A stretch of DNA of 64,000 bases, taken from positions 186,001-250,000 of the forward strand of contig NZ_JAKOIW010000002.1 in NCBI RefSeq assembly GCF_022206305.1, read 5' to 3'. Of this stretch, positions 1 through 9,103 are shown in pieces. The stretch is from Gordonia sp. 'Campus' (GTDB lineage Bacteria > Actinomycetota > Actinomycetes > Mycobacteriales > Mycobacteriaceae). The translations under genes were made by a program, and so were the position numbers. The notes under the pieces were generated by a model. That model worked only from the letters and a program-made list of their open reading frames with translations, searched no databases and was not told where the DNA came from. Within the stretch, counting starts at the first letter, position 1, and every line of letters starts with the position of its first letter.

Positions 1-1036
1 GGGTGTTCGTCGATGGCGTGCGTGGCGATCGGGCGACGGTGGGCGCAAGGACCCGGGTCAGCCAGTCGTCGACCTCACGGTAAGCCTGCTCGCGGGCGTG
101 CGGCACCGAGAGGAAGACATCGTGTCGTGCGTCGGGAACGGGTACCGCGGTGACGCGATTGCCGAGACATCCGCTCCACCGCGCGATCTGGGTGACGTCG
201 AGAACCGCATCCGCGTGGTCGGTCGACGACGAGTAGGTGCGCGCGAAATGTGTCTTGTCCGAACGCAAGACGAGCGCAGGGACGCCGACGTCGATGCCGC
301 GGTGCAGATGTCGCTGACCGCTGCGCACGGCGTCGAGGAAACCGAAGGTCACCGGGAACCCGCCCAGGGGCTTGACCTCGAGGTCGTAGTTCCACTCGCC
401 GTGCGCACTGTCGTGCAGACTCTCGCCGTAGGCCTGCGAGAGTTCCTTGGGGATGACCCGCATCGGCGCGACCGCCGCGACCGCCTTGATGAGCATGGTG
501 ACCGGCAGCGTGCGCAGCACCGCGTCGCCCTGCAGGTCGAACCACGGCGAGTTGAGGAGTAGACCGTCGACCGCACGGTGCAGCGCCGGTCGGTGTTGCC
601 GCAGACGGTCGAGCCACAGGGACGTGACGAGTCCGCCGGTCGAGTGCCCGGCGATCACGACCCGGCAGTCCGCGCCCACCTCGTCGAGGATGATCTCGAG
701 CGCCCGCCCGAGTTCCTCGTCGTATGCGGCGAGATCGGTGGTGAAGTGCGGGGTGTGGTGCGGTTGCAGCGATCGACCGCATTTGCGCAGGTCGATGGCA
801 TAGAACGCGTAGCCGCGGTCGATGAAGAAGTCGGCGAGGGGCTCGTGGAAGAAGTAGTCGGTGAAACCGTGGACGTAGAGCACCGCGCCACGGGCGGGAA
901 CGGTGTCGGCCCGGCGTATGAGGGTCGCGGAGATGGGTGACTGGCCGTCCGGGTCGGGGCCGAGGGGGAGGGTGCGTTGCCGGTAGCCGTCGAGGAATCG
1001 ATCGGGCCGCCAGTCGGCGGCTTCGGGTGCGCTCAC
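1..1036 (-). CDS. alpha/beta hydrolase (3' end outside window)
   Basis: Serine hydrolase of the alpha/beta fold; natural substrate unknown, probably an ester or lipid. The GTG start at 1036 opens a frame that runs off the left edge after 345 codons. A Tyr-Val-His-Gly oxyanion-hole segment lies near residues 54-57 and the nucleophile elbow G-H-S-T-G at 130-134 places the catalytic serine at 132. A late Ala-Arg-His-Asp segment probably carries the catalytic histidine. There is no signal peptide, so it is predicted cytosolic. A TAAGCT hexamer 7 nt upstream of the GTG supports this start and a leaderless transcript. M. tuberculosis has a similar hydrolase (Rv2854) beside mqo, which supports orthology. 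The missing C-terminus is probably short. Confidence 0.85.
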   Translation of the reverse strand, partial: MSAPEAADWRPDRFLDGYRQRTLPLGPDPDGQSPISATLIRRADTVPARGAVLYVHGFTDYFFHEPLADFFIDRGYAFYAIDLRKCGRSLQPHHTPHFTTDLAAYDEELGRALEIILDEVGADCRVVIAGHSTGGLVTSLWLDRLRQHRPALHRAVDGLLLNSPWFDLQGDAVLRTLPVTMLIKAVAAVAPMRVIPKELSQAYGESLHDSAHGEWNYDLEVKPLGGFPVTFGFLDAVRSGQRHLHRGIDVGVPALVLRSDKTHFARTYSSSTDHADAVLDVTQIARWSGCLGNRVTAVPVPDARHDVFLSVPHAREQAYREVDDWLTRVLAPTVARSPRTPSTNT

Positions 1037-1043
1037 GACTGCC

Positions 1044-1049
1044 AGCTTA
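1044..1049 (-). promoter_or_regulatory. -10 hexamer of the hydrolase gene (leaderless)
   Basis: TAAGCT on the minus strand, 7 nt before the GTG at 1036. This fits the actinobacterial TANNNT -10 with transcription starting at the start codon. No clear -35 is seen. Confidence 0.5.
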
Positions 1050-1245
1050 ATGATCGGGCGCGACGGGGTGGGGTGTCGCGCAGCCCACAGTTGCGCAGGT
1101 CGATTCTGTCGACGGACGTGCCATGCTGGACAATGGCGGTTGAGAAGGATCGGGCGAGAAGTGCCCGGTCGAGAAGTGGCCATCCGGGACGGCGTGCCGC
1201 GACGAACACACGTCACAGTGTCCCACCAGGTGAAGTGGAGTCCAG

Positions 1246-2772
1246 GTGTCGAAAACGGTGATCAAGACCGATGTCGCGTTGGTGGGTGCGGGAATCATGA
1301 GCGCCACCCTCGGAGCCCTGCTGCGACAGCTTCAGCCCGACTGGTCGATCAGCCTGTTCGAGCAGCTCGACGCAGCCGCGGCCGAGAGCAGTGACCCGTG
1401 GAACAACGCGGGTACCGGGCACTCGGCGCTGTGCGAGCTGAACTACACGCCGAAGACGGCCGACGGCGGCGTCAACATCGACAAGGCGCTCAACATCAAC
1501 GAGCAGTTCCAGGTGTCGCGCCAGTTCTGGGCGCACGCCGTCGACAACGGCATCCTCGGCGACCCGTCGGAGTTCATCAATCCCATCCCGCACGTGGCCT
1601 TCACCCACGGCGTCGACGGACACGACTACCTGCGCAAGCGGTACGACAGCCTGGCCACCCAGACCCTGTTCGAGGGCATGGAGTTCATCGACGACCCGGC
1701 CGAGTTCACCGCGCGCCTGCCGCTCATGTCCGCCGGGCGCGACTTCGGCGAGAAGGTCGCCCTCAACTGGTTCGACGAGGGCACCGACGTCGACTTCGGC
1801 GCACTCACCCAGCAGCTCATCAACTACGTCGCCCAGGGCGCCGACATCTACTTCGGTCACTCGGTGACCAATCTCTCCAAGCAGTCCGACGGCAGTTGGA
1901 TCGTGAAGGTGCGGAACGGACGGACCGGCGACAAGCTGACCGTGCACGCGAAGTTCGTCTTCGTCGGCGCGGGCGGCGGCGCGCTGCACCTGCTGCAGAA
2001 GTCGGGCATCAAGGAGGCCAAGGGCTTCGGCGGCTTCCCGGTCTCGGGCGAGTTCTTCCGGTGCACCAACCCCGACCTCGTCGCCGAACACCAAGCCAAG
2101 GTCTACGGCCAGGCCGCGGTGGGTGCGCCCCCGATGTCGGTGCCTCACCTCGACACCCGCGTGATCAACCACAAGCCGGGTCTGTTGTTCGGCCCGTACG
2201 CAGGCTGGTCGCCGAAGTTCCTCAAGAGCGGCAAGATCACCGACCTGCCCTTCTCGATCAAGCCCGGCAACCTGTTGCCGATGGTGTCGATCGCGCCGAA
2301 GGAGTTCGGGCTGCTGAAGTACCTCATCAGCGAGCTCGCCGCCGGCCCCGCGGACCGGGTCAAGACGCTGTCGGAGTTCGTGCCGCGCGCCCTCGGTGCC
2401 GATTGGGAGCTGATCACCGCCGGCCAGCGCGTCCAGGTCATCCGCAAGACCGGCGTCGGCGGGCAGCTCGAGTTCGGTACGGCCGTCGTCGCCTCCGCCG
2501 ACGGCACGATGGCAGGCCTGCTCGGCGCGTCCCCGGGCGCGTCGACCGCGGTGCCGGCCATGCTGTCGGTGCTCGAACAGTGCTTCCCCACCGAATACGC
2601 CGGATGGTCGTCGAAGCTGGGCGCGATCATCCCGTCCTTCGGTCAGAAGCTGAACGGCAACCGCGACCTGTACCGACAGGTCTGGGACTGGACCAACAAG
2701 TCGCTGCAGCTGACCGGCCGCGACGCCAGCGGTGTCGAGGCCGGCGCGCTGGCCCCGGCAACCGCGGGCTGA
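1246..2772 (+). CDS. mqo: malate:quinone oxidoreductase
   Basis: FAD-dependent peripheral membrane enzyme that oxidises malate to oxaloacetate and passes electrons to menaquinone, serving both the TCA cycle and the respiratory chain. The product has 508 residues, the usual family length. The N-terminal dinucleotide-binding segment G-A-G-I-M-S near residues 16-21 and the family stretch [15 protein letters not shown] are intact. The GTG start is preceded by GGAG five bases upstream. It is the first gene of a co-directional series with the GNAT and chelatase genes, in the same order as Rv2852c-Rv2850c in M. tuberculosis. The assignment is secure. Confidence 0.97.
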   Translation: MSKTVIKTDVALVGAGIMSATLGALLRQLQPDWSISLFEQLDAAAAESSDPWNNAGTGHSALCELNYTPKTADGGVNIDKALNINEQFQVSRQFWAHAVDNGILGDPSEFINPIPHVAFTHGVDGHDYLRKRYDSLATQTLFEGMEFIDDPAEFTARLPLMSAGRDFGEKVALNWFDEGTDVDFGALTQQLINYVAQGADIYFGHSVTNLSKQSDGSWIVKVRNGRTGDKLTVHAKFVFVGAGGGALHLLQKSGIKEAKGFGGFPVSGEFFRCTNPDLVAEHQAKVYGQAAVGAPPMSVPHLDTRVINHKPGLLFGPYAGWSPKFLKSGKITDLPFSIKPGNLLPMVSIAPKEFGLLKYLISELAAGPADRVKTLSEFVPRALGADWELITAGQRVQVIRKTGVGGQLEFGTAVVASADGTMAGLLGASPGASTAVPAMLSVLEQCFPTEYAGWSSKLGAIIPSFGQKLNGNRDLYRQVWDWTNKSLQLTGRDASGVEAGALAPATAG

Positions 2773-2773
2773 T

Positions 2774-2796
2774 CCGCGCGGGATGAAGTTGCGCGG
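2774..2796 (+). terminator. possible weak hairpin after mqo
   Basis: CCGCGC (2774-2779) and GCGCGG (2791-2796) form a 6-bp stem with an 11-nt loop, followed by CCTTGTGTG rather than a T-run. It may attenuate rather than end transcription. Confidence 0.3.
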
Positions 2797-2818
2797 CCTT
2801 GTGTGCTAACCACGACAC

Positions 2819-3313
2819 ATGATCTCCGAACCGCGGGTGCACCGCAGCCAGGCCGCCGACATCGACGCCGCGACGCTGTATCGGATTCTGCGGTTGCGGG
2901 TGGAGGTCTTCGTGGTGGAGCAGGCCTGCCCGTACCCCGAACTCGACGGCCGGGATCTCGAGCCGACGACCCGTCAGTTCTGGATCACCGACGGCGGCGA
3001 CCCGCCCGACGTCGCCGACGAGGCGGGAGTGGTCCTGGCGACCCTGCGCCTGCTCGAGGAGCCGCAGCCCGCGGACGGCGAACAGGTCTTCCGGATCGGG
3101 CGGGTGTGCACCGAACGCAATCACCGCGGTCGCGGTCTGGTCGCGCGGCTGATGACCGAGGCGCTGGCCGAGGTCGGTGACCGCGCATGCCGGATCGAGG
3201 CGCAGACCTACCTCACCGAGATGTACGGCAAGTTCGGTTTCGTCCGTGACGGCGACGACTACCTCGAAGACGGGATTCCCCACGTGTCGATGCTCCGCCC
3301 GGGATCACGATGA
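2819..3313 (+). CDS. GNAT family N-acetyltransferase, ElaA-like
   Basis: 164-residue acetyl-CoA-dependent acetyltransferase of the ElaA type; substrate unknown. The opening L-R-V-E-V-F-V-V-E-Q-A-C-P-Y-P-E-L-D-G is characteristic of ElaA proteins. The acetyl-CoA-binding signature appears as I-G-R-V-C-T-E-R-N-H-R-G-R-G-L near residues 97-111. The C-terminus contains the family Y-G-K-F-G-F segment. Its stop codon overlaps the ATG of the chelatase gene (ATGA at 3310-3313), so the two are probably translationally coupled. Rv2851c occupies the same position in M. tuberculosis. Confidence 0.9.
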   Translation: MISEPRVHRSQAADIDAATLYRILRLRVEVFVVEQACPYPELDGRDLEPTTRQFWITDGGDPPDVADEAGVVLATLRLLEEPQPADGEQVFRIGRVCTERNHRGRGLVARLMTEALAEVGDRACRIEAQTYLTEMYGKFGFVRDGDDYLEDGIPHVSMLRPGSR

Positions 3314-5337
3314 CCGCCGCCCAGGATGCGCCGCGCTATCCGTTCAGCGCCGTCGTCGGTGCGCACCAGCTCAAACTCGCTCTCATCCTGTCGGCGATCT
3401 CCCCGGGTATCGGCGGCGTCCTGATCCGGGGTGAGAAGGGTACGGCCAAGTCGACCATCGTGCGGGGACTGGGACCCCTGCTCGCGGGTACGCCGGGACA
3501 GAGCGCCGGACGAGTCGTCGAACTGCCGATCGGCGCCACCGAGGATCGGGTGATCGGGTCACTGGATCTGACGTCGGTACTCCGGGACGGCCGTGCCGAG
3601 TTCACCCCTGGCCTGCTCGCACAGGCCCATCGGGGCGTGCTCTACATCGACGAGGTCAACCTGCTCGCCGACCATCTCGTCGACGTCCTGCTCGATGCCG
3701 CTGCCAGCGGACGCGTCACCGTCGAGCGCGACGGCGTATCCCACACGCAGGCTGCGGATTTCGTACTCGTCGGGACCATGAACCCCGAAGAGGGGGAGCT
3801 TCGGCCCCAGTTGCTGGACCGCTTCGGGCTGGCCGTCGACGTGGCCGCCGCCCGCGACATCGACGAACGCGTCGAGGTGGTTCGCCGCCGGATGTCGTTC
3901 GACGCCGACCCCGCGTCATTCGTCGACGCCCACCTGGACGCCGAACGCGAGCTGACGCGGCGGATCGCGACCGCGCGGATGGCGGTCGACGAGGTCTCGC
4001 TGCCCGATCGGGAGATGCGTCGGATCGCCGGTATCTGCGCCCATCTCGATGTCGACGGGCTCCGCGGCGACATCGTGGTCGCGCGGACAGCCGTCGCGCA
4101 CGCCGCGTGGCGAGGCGCTGACACCGTCGAGGAGGTGGACGTGCGTGCTGCTGTCGAACTGGCGCTGCCGCACCGTCGCCGTCGCAACCCGTTCGACGAG
4201 TCGGGACTGTCCTCCGACCAGCTCGACGACGCCATGTCGGCCGGGGACGACGCCGCCGGACCCGGGGCACCCGACGACGATCCCGGACCTCCCGACGACG
4301 ATCCCGGACCTCCAGAGGGTGACCCGCCGGGTGGTGGGCGCGAGCCGCAGGCCCTCGACCCGTCCGAAGCCGGTGCCAGCGAGCCCGGTGCCACCGAGTC
4401 CGGTGCCACCGAGTCCGATGCCACCGGGCGCGATCAACCCGCCGAACCCGAGCCGCAGGCGGCACCCTCGTCGCAGAGCGCGCCCGGTCCGGCGTTCGGT
4501 TCGGTACCCGTGACCGGCGGTCGGCGAATGCAGGCACTCCGCCTCGACGGTGTCGGGGACGGGGACCCGGGTCGTCGCTCGAAGGCACGGAGCCGGCGCG
4601 GGCACACCACCCACGCCGTCGACTTCGACGCCGCGCGTCCGGTCCACCTGTTCGGCACGATCCTCGCCGCGGCCGGACGATCTGCCGGCCGGTCCCCGGC
4701 GGAGATGTCGCCGGTGCGGATCGCCGCCGCCGATCTCCGCTCGGCGCAGCGCATCGGGCAGGAATCCAATCTCGTCGTCTTCGTCGTGGACCTGAGCGGT
4801 TCGATGACGGCCCGGCGCCGGCTGGCCGCGGTGTCCGAGTTGTGCGTGGAGATGCTGCGCGACTCCTACACCCGCCGCGACCGGGTTGCCGTCGTCGTGG
4901 CACGGGGCTCGGAGGCGACACTGGCGGTCCCACCCACCAAGTCCGTCGACATCGCGGTCCGCAGGCTGTCGGAGATCCGCACCGGCGGTCGGACGCCGCT
5001 GGGCGAGGGACTGCAGCTCGCTGCCGACGTCGTCGGGCGGTGCCGGCGTGCCGAGCCCGACCGGCGGCCGCTGCTCGTCGTCCTGACGGACGGACGTGCC
5101 ACCTCCGGCCGAGACGCCTCCGGCCGCGATGCGATGGCGCGGGCGCGTGCCGCGGCGGGGGAGATCCGCCGCCGGGGTATCGAGTCCGTGGTCGTCGACT
5201 GCGAGCAGGGCATGGTGCGGCTCGGTCTCGCCCGCGACCTCGCCGCGCACCTCGGCGGCGATCTGATCCCGATGGACGAACTGTCCATGACCGCCCTCAC
5301 CGCGTCGGGCCCACACCCGGCGCGGGGCGCGGCCTAG
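3310..5337 (+). CDS. AAA+ / VWA metal-chelatase subunit (ChlI-ChlD fusion type)
   Basis: 675-residue protein joining an AAA+ ATPase of the ChlI/BchI type to a C-terminal von Willebrand A domain of the ChlD type. Walker A is G-E-K-G-T-A-K-S-T (residues 41-49) and Walker B is V-L-Y-I-D-E-V near 110-116. A linker at about 305-400 is rich in Asp, Pro and Gly and contains short tandem repeats. The VWA domain carries the MIDAS motif D-L-S-G-S near residue 494. By family knowledge such subunits energise Mg or Co insertion with a large CobN/ChlH subunit. Position next to cobO and cobB suggests cobalt chelation for the corrin ring. No CobN gene is in this window, so the metal is inferred. Homologue in the same place: Rv2850c. 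Confidence 0.88.
   Translation: MTAAQDAPRYPFSAVVGAHQLKLALILSAISPGIGGVLIRGEKGTAKSTIVRGLGPLLAGTPGQSAGRVVELPIGATEDRVIGSLDLTSVLRDGRAEFTPGLLAQAHRGVLYIDEVNLLADHLVDVLLDAAASGRVTVERDGVSHTQAADFVLVGTMNPEEGELRPQLLDRFGLAVDVAAARDIDERVEVVRRRMSFDADPASFVDAHLDAERELTRRIATARMAVDEVSLPDREMRRIAGICAHLDVDGLRGDIVVARTAVAHAAWRGADTVEEVDVRAAVELALPHRRRRNPFDESGLSSDQLDDAMSAGDDAAGPGAPDDDPGPPDDDPGPPEGDPPGGGREPQALDPSEAGASEPGATESGATESDATGRDQPAEPEPQAAPSSQSAPGPAFGSVPVTGGRRMQALRLDGVGDGDPGRRSKARSRRGHTTHAVDFDAARPVHLFGTILAAAGRSAGRSPAEMSPVRIAAADLRSAQRIGQESNLVVFVVDLSGSMTARRRLAAVSELCVEMLRDSYTRRDRVAVVVARGSEATLAVPPTKSVDIAVRRLSEIRTGGRTPLGEGLQLAADVVGRCRRAEPDRRPLLVVLTDGRATSGRDASGRDAMARARAAAGEIRRRGIESVVVDCEQGMVRLGLARDLAAHLGGDLIPMDELSMTALTASGPHPARGAA
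4262..4430 (+). repeat. short tandem repeats in the chelatase linker
   Basis: A 21-bp unit encoding Asp-Asp-Asp-Pro-Gly-Pro-Pro occurs about twice near 4270-4320. A degenerate 15-bp unit encoding Gly-Ala-Thr-Glu-Ser follows near 4385-4430. These are in-frame length-variable linker repeats between the ATPase and VWA domains. Confidence 0.6.
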
Positions 5338-5394
5338 TTCCCACCCGCGAGCTCACCCGACCGGCGAGCAGCAGATGAGAGAAGGAGAACTCAA

Positions 5395-6012
5395 GTGCCC
5401 CAAGGGGTCCCGGCCACCGTTCCCGATGACGGGCTGACGACGCGGCAGCGCCGCAACCAACCCGTGCTCGCGGTGCACACCGGCGACGGCAAGGGCAAGT
5501 CGACCGCCGCCTTCGGCATGGCGATGCGCGCGTGGAACGCAGGCCTGCGTGTCGCCGTCTTCCAGTTCGTCAAGAGCGCGAAGTGGAAGGTCGGCGAGGA
5601 GTCGGTGATGCAGACGCTGGGGCAGCTGCACACCGACACCGGCGTCGGGGGGCCCGTGGAGTGGCACAAGATGGGCCAGGGCTGGTCGTGGCTGCGCGCC
5701 AACTCCGACCACACCGACGACCACGCCGCCGCCGCCCAGGCCGGCTGGGCGGAGATCGCGCGTCGGCTCGACGCCGACGCCCACGACTTCTACGTCCTCG
5801 ACGAGTTCACGTACCCGCTGGGCTGGGGGTGGGTGGACACCGCCGAGGTCGTCGACACCCTCGCCCGTCGGCCGGGCCGGCAGCACGTCGTCATCACCGG
5901 GCGGCGTGCCCCGCAGAAGCTCGTCGATGCGGCCGATCTGGTGACCGAGATGCGCAAGATCGCGCACCCGATGGATGCCGGCCGCAAAGGTCAGAAGGGG
6001 ATCGAATGGTGA
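5395..6012 (+). CDS. cobO: corrinoid adenosyltransferase CobO
   Basis: 205-residue ATP:cob(I)alamin (cobyrinic acid a,c-diamide) adenosyltransferase, which attaches the 5'-deoxyadenosyl ligand to the cobalt of corrin intermediates. The P-loop G-D-G-K-G-K-S-T lies at residues 30-37. The family stretch F-V-K-S-A-K-W and the late F-Y-V-L-D-E-F-T are present. The GTG start at 5395 has a GAGAAGGAG ribosome site in the 57-bp gap after the chelatase gene. The last seven bases overlap the ATG of cobB. Gene order equals Rv2849c-Rv2848c. Confidence 0.96.
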   Translation: MPQGVPATVPDDGLTTRQRRNQPVLAVHTGDGKGKSTAAFGMAMRAWNAGLRVAVFQFVKSAKWKVGEESVMQTLGQLHTDTGVGGPVEWHKMGQGWSWLRANSDHTDDHAAAAQAGWAEIARRLDADAHDFYVLDEFTYPLGWGWVDTAEVVDTLARRPGRQHVVITGRRAPQKLVDAADLVTEMRKIAHPMDAGRKGQKGIEW

Positions 6013-7466
6013 GTCCGACCCCGGCGATCGTGATCGCCGCGCCCTCATCGGGCAGCGGCAAGACGACGGTGACCACCGGCCTCATCGGCGCCCTGCGCGC
6101 AGCCGGGCATCGCGTCGCGCCGTTCAAGGTCGGACCCGACTACATCGACCCGGGCTACCACGCCGTCGCGGCTGGGCGCCCCGGCCGCAACCTCGACCCC
6201 AATCTGGTGGGCGACGACCTGATCGCGCCGCTGTTCGCCCACGGGGCGGCCGGCGCCGACATCGCCGTCGTCGAGGGTGTCATGGGCCTGTTCGACGGGC
6301 GCATCGTGGACGCGGGCCCGAACGGGGCCGGATACGGCGAGACCGGTGCCCTGGGCATCGGGTCGACCGCGCACGTGGCCTCGATCATCGGCGCCCCGGT
6401 CGTGCTCGTCGTCGATGCCGCCGGTCACAGCCAGTCGATGGCCGCGGTGCTGCACGGGTTCCTGTCCTACGACCCGTCGGTGTCGATCGCCGGGGTCATC
6501 CTCAACCGGGTCGGGTCTCCTCGGCACGAGTTGGTCCTGCGACAAGCGTGTGCGCGGGTGGGACTCCCGGTCCTCGGTGTGTTGCGCAGACATCCGTCGT
6601 TGACGGTCCCGTCGCGACATCTGGGCCTGATCCCGGCCGCGGAGAAGAGCGCCGACGCCATCGCCGCGGTGGACGCGATGACCGCACACCTGGCCGGTGC
6701 CCTGGATCTGCCGGCGATCGTGGCGGCCGCACGTGCGCGCTCGGCGCCGGACACGGCGCCGTGGTCGGCGGCGGATGTCGTTGCCGCGCAGGGCCTTGCG
6801 CGACCGTCGTCGAATCCGGTGATCGCGGTGGCAGGTGGCGCGGCGTTCACGTTCGGTTACACCGAGCATGCCGAGCTGCTCGAAGCCGCCGGTGCACGCG
6901 TCGTCGTCTTCGACCCGCTGATGGACCGGCTGCCCGAGGACGCGGCCGGCGTCGTCATCGGCGGCGGATTCCCCGAGGAGCACGCCGAGGCGCTCGCCGC
7001 GAACGACGTCCTGCGCGCGGACCTCCGTGCGCACGCCGCGGCCGGCCGGCCGATCCACGCCGAGTGCGCGGGCCTGCTGTACCTGTGCGCCGAACTCGAC
7101 GGACATCCGATGAGCGGGGTCCTCGACATCGCCGGTCACTTCGGTCCGACCCTGACCCTGGGCTACCGCGACGCGGTCGCGGTGGACGACTCGGTGCTGT
7201 TCCGCGCCGGCGAGCGGGTCACCGGCCACGAATTCCATCGCAGCGGAGTGAGCGACGGTGCACTGGCACCCGCATGGGCGTGGCGAGACGCGTCCGGCCG
7301 GGCAACGACCCATGGCGTCACGACGTCCTCGGTACATGCCTCCTACCTGCACCTGCATCCGGCCGCCATTCCGGCCGCATTGACCCGATTCGTCTCCCGT
7401 GCCGCCGATGTCGCCGCGGTCACGGCCCCACCGGTCGCCGTCGGCGAGCCGCGTGTGTCCCGATGA
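6006..7466 (+). CDS. cobB: cobyrinate a,c-diamide synthase CobB
   Basis: 486-residue ATP- and glutamine-dependent amidotransferase that amidates the a and c side chains of cobyrinate (or hydrogenobyrinate). The N-terminal dethiobiotin-synthetase-like domain begins with A-P-S-S-G-S-G-K-T-T and contains P-F-K-V-G-P-D-Y-I-D-P. The C-terminal class I glutamine amidotransferase domain has its predicted catalytic cysteine at about residue 354 in the segment A-E-C-A-G-L-L-Y-L. The ATG at 6006 overlaps the cobO stop; a GTG at 6009 is an alternative. The stop overlaps the ATG of the next gene (ATGA at 7463-7466), coupling it to the sensor kinase. Confidence 0.95.
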   Translation: MVSPTPAIVIAAPSSGSGKTTVTTGLIGALRAAGHRVAPFKVGPDYIDPGYHAVAAGRPGRNLDPNLVGDDLIAPLFAHGAAGADIAVVEGVMGLFDGRIVDAGPNGAGYGETGALGIGSTAHVASIIGAPVVLVVDAAGHSQSMAAVLHGFLSYDPSVSIAGVILNRVGSPRHELVLRQACARVGLPVLGVLRRHPSLTVPSRHLGLIPAAEKSADAIAAVDAMTAHLAGALDLPAIVAAARARSAPDTAPWSAADVVAAQGLARPSSNPVIAVAGGAAFTFGYTEHAELLEAAGARVVVFDPLMDRLPEDAAGVVIGGGFPEEHAEALAANDVLRADLRAHAAAGRPIHAECAGLLYLCAELDGHPMSGVLDIAGHFGPTLTLGYRDAVAVDDSVLFRAGERVTGHEFHRSGVSDGALAPAWAWRDASGRATTHGVTTSSVHASYLHLHPAAIPAALTRFVSRAADVAAVTAPPVAVGEPRVSR

Positions 7467-9103
7467 TCACCCACCGTCTCCGCGAGACCCTCGACGCGCT
7501 CGCCGACCACGGCGCCGACGACCCTGCGCTGTTGCGTGAGCTCCTGGAGGCGGTGCTGGTCGTCGGGCAGGGGGTGGAACTCGACCGGGCGCTGCAACGC
7601 ATCGTCGAGGTGGCGGCCGGGCTGGTCGACGCACAGTACGGAGCGCTCGGCGTACGTGGTCCCGACGGCGGGCTCAGCGAGTTCGTGCACATCGGCATCA
7701 CCGAGTCGCAGCGCGCCACGATGGGCCATCTGCCGGTGGGGCGGGGAGTGCTGGGTCTGCTCATCGACGACCCCCGCCTACATCGCATCCACGACCTCGG
7801 TGCCCACCCGACCTCGGTCGGCTTCCCGCCCAATCATCCGCCCATGCACACCTTCCTCGGCGCGCCGATCATGGTGCGCGGCGAGGTGTTCGGCAGCATC
7901 TACCTCACCGAGAAGAGGTCGGCGGAGGACTTCTCCGAGATCGACGAGGGAGTCGTCGCGGTGCTCGCCGTGGCCGCGGGTATCGCGGTGGACAACGCGG
8001 GACTGTTCGAACGGGCGCGTACCCGGCACCGCTGGATGCAGGTGCTGGCCCGCCGCGGGTCGGAACCACTCGCCGGAATCGCGTTGTCCGACACCATGTC
8101 CCGCATGTGTGCCGACGTCGCCGATCTGGTCGGCGCGGTCGATGTGTACCTGCTGACCGAGCTCGACGGCGAGGTGACCGTGCGCGGTCACACCGGGGAG
8201 CGGGTGGAGATCGACAGCTTCATGCCACCGGAGGCGACGGCTCTGAAGGTGCAACGTTCCGGGCAGATCGCGCAGTCGCTGATCCGGCACGGCGCACGGT
8301 GGACCTCCGTGCAGCCGCTGCAGCGCGCGTCCGGCGCGTTCGGCTGGATGCTCATCACCCACCGCAACCGCCCGTACTGGGACGACGAGGAGATCGCGGG
8401 ACTGGCCGGCGTCGCCGAAGTCGCGTCGCTGGCGGTCGTCTACGCCGAACAACAGCAGATCGCGCGTGACCTCGAGGTGCTCGAAGATCGCCACCGCATC
8501 GCCCGGGACCTGCACGACCACGTCATCCAGCGTCTCTTCGCAGTGGGTATGTCGGTGCAGACGCTGCTGGCCGGGTACACCGATCCGGCCGCGGCCACCA
8601 CGCGGCTCGAGCAGATCATGACCGACCTCGACCGCACCATTGCGCAGATCCGCACCTCGATCTTCGACCTGCAGACCGCGTCCGCCCAGGACGACCCGAC
8701 CCTGCGGCGACGCGTCCTCGATGTCGTCTCGGAACTGTCCGGGCACGCGCCGATCTCGCCGAGCGTGGAGTTCGAGGGTCCGGTGGACACGGTCGTGCCC
8801 GATGCGCTCGGTCCCCACATCGACGCCGTCCTGCGGGAGGGGTTGAGCAACGCCCTGCGGCACGCTCGTGCGGAGAACATCGCGGTCTCGGTCAGCGCGG
8901 ACGACGTGCTCACCGTCGAGATCAGTGACGACGGCATCGGAATCGGGGCCGACGTCACCTACCGCGGTCTGGAGAACCTGACCCGTCGCGCGGAGGACTG
9001 CGACGGCACGTTCAGCATCGTGACCCGTCCCCGGCGACCCGACGCGGTGGACACTCCGAACGGCGGGACCACGCTGACCTGGTCGGTTCCGCTGCTCGCC
9101 TAG
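7463..9103 (+). CDS. devS: DevS/DosS-type haem-GAF sensor histidine kinase
   Basis: 546-residue cytosolic histidine kinase with two GAF domains (about residues 35-185 and 195-335), a HisKA_3 dimerisation domain and a HATPase domain (about 440-545). The first GAF retains the residues that bind haem in M. tuberculosis DosS: the proximal histidine in N-H-P-P-M (His125) and the distal tyrosine in Y-L-T-E-K (Tyr147), 22 residues apart as in DosS (149/171). The phospho-acceptor is His351 in [13 protein letters not shown]. By family it senses O2, NO, CO or redox state and phosphorylates a DosR-type regulator. The gene is coupled to cobB and convergent with its likely partner at 9100-9804. No membrane segment is present. 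Confidence 0.93.
   Translation: MITHRLRETLDALADHGADDPALLRELLEAVLVVGQGVELDRALQRIVEVAAGLVDAQYGALGVRGPDGGLSEFVHIGITESQRATMGHLPVGRGVLGLLIDDPRLHRIHDLGAHPTSVGFPPNHPPMHTFLGAPIMVRGEVFGSIYLTEKRSAEDFSEIDEGVVAVLAVAAGIAVDNAGLFERARTRHRWMQVLARRGSEPLAGIALSDTMSRMCADVADLVGAVDVYLLTELDGEVTVRGHTGERVEIDSFMPPEATALKVQRSGQIAQSLIRHGARWTSVQPLQRASGAFGWMLITHRNRPYWDDEEIAGLAGVAEVASLAVVYAEQQQIARDLEVLEDRHRIARDLHDHVIQRLFAVGMSVQTLLAGYTDPAAATTRLEQIMTDLDRTIAQIRTSIFDLQTASAQDDPTLRRRVLDVVSELSGHAPISPSVEFEGPVDTVVPDALGPHIDAVLREGLSNALRHARAENIAVSVSADDVLTVEISDDGIGIGADVTYRGLENLTRRAEDCDGTFSIVTRPRRPDAVDTPNGGTTLTWSVPLLA

Noticed and set aside
4262-4430. Linker repeats of the chelatase gene as a mobile or CRISPR-like element
   Set aside because: The repeats are in frame, coding and degenerate, typical of a flexible linker.
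5338-5394. Cobalamin riboswitch before cobO
   Set aside because: The 57-bp gap is too short and shows no B12-box sequence.
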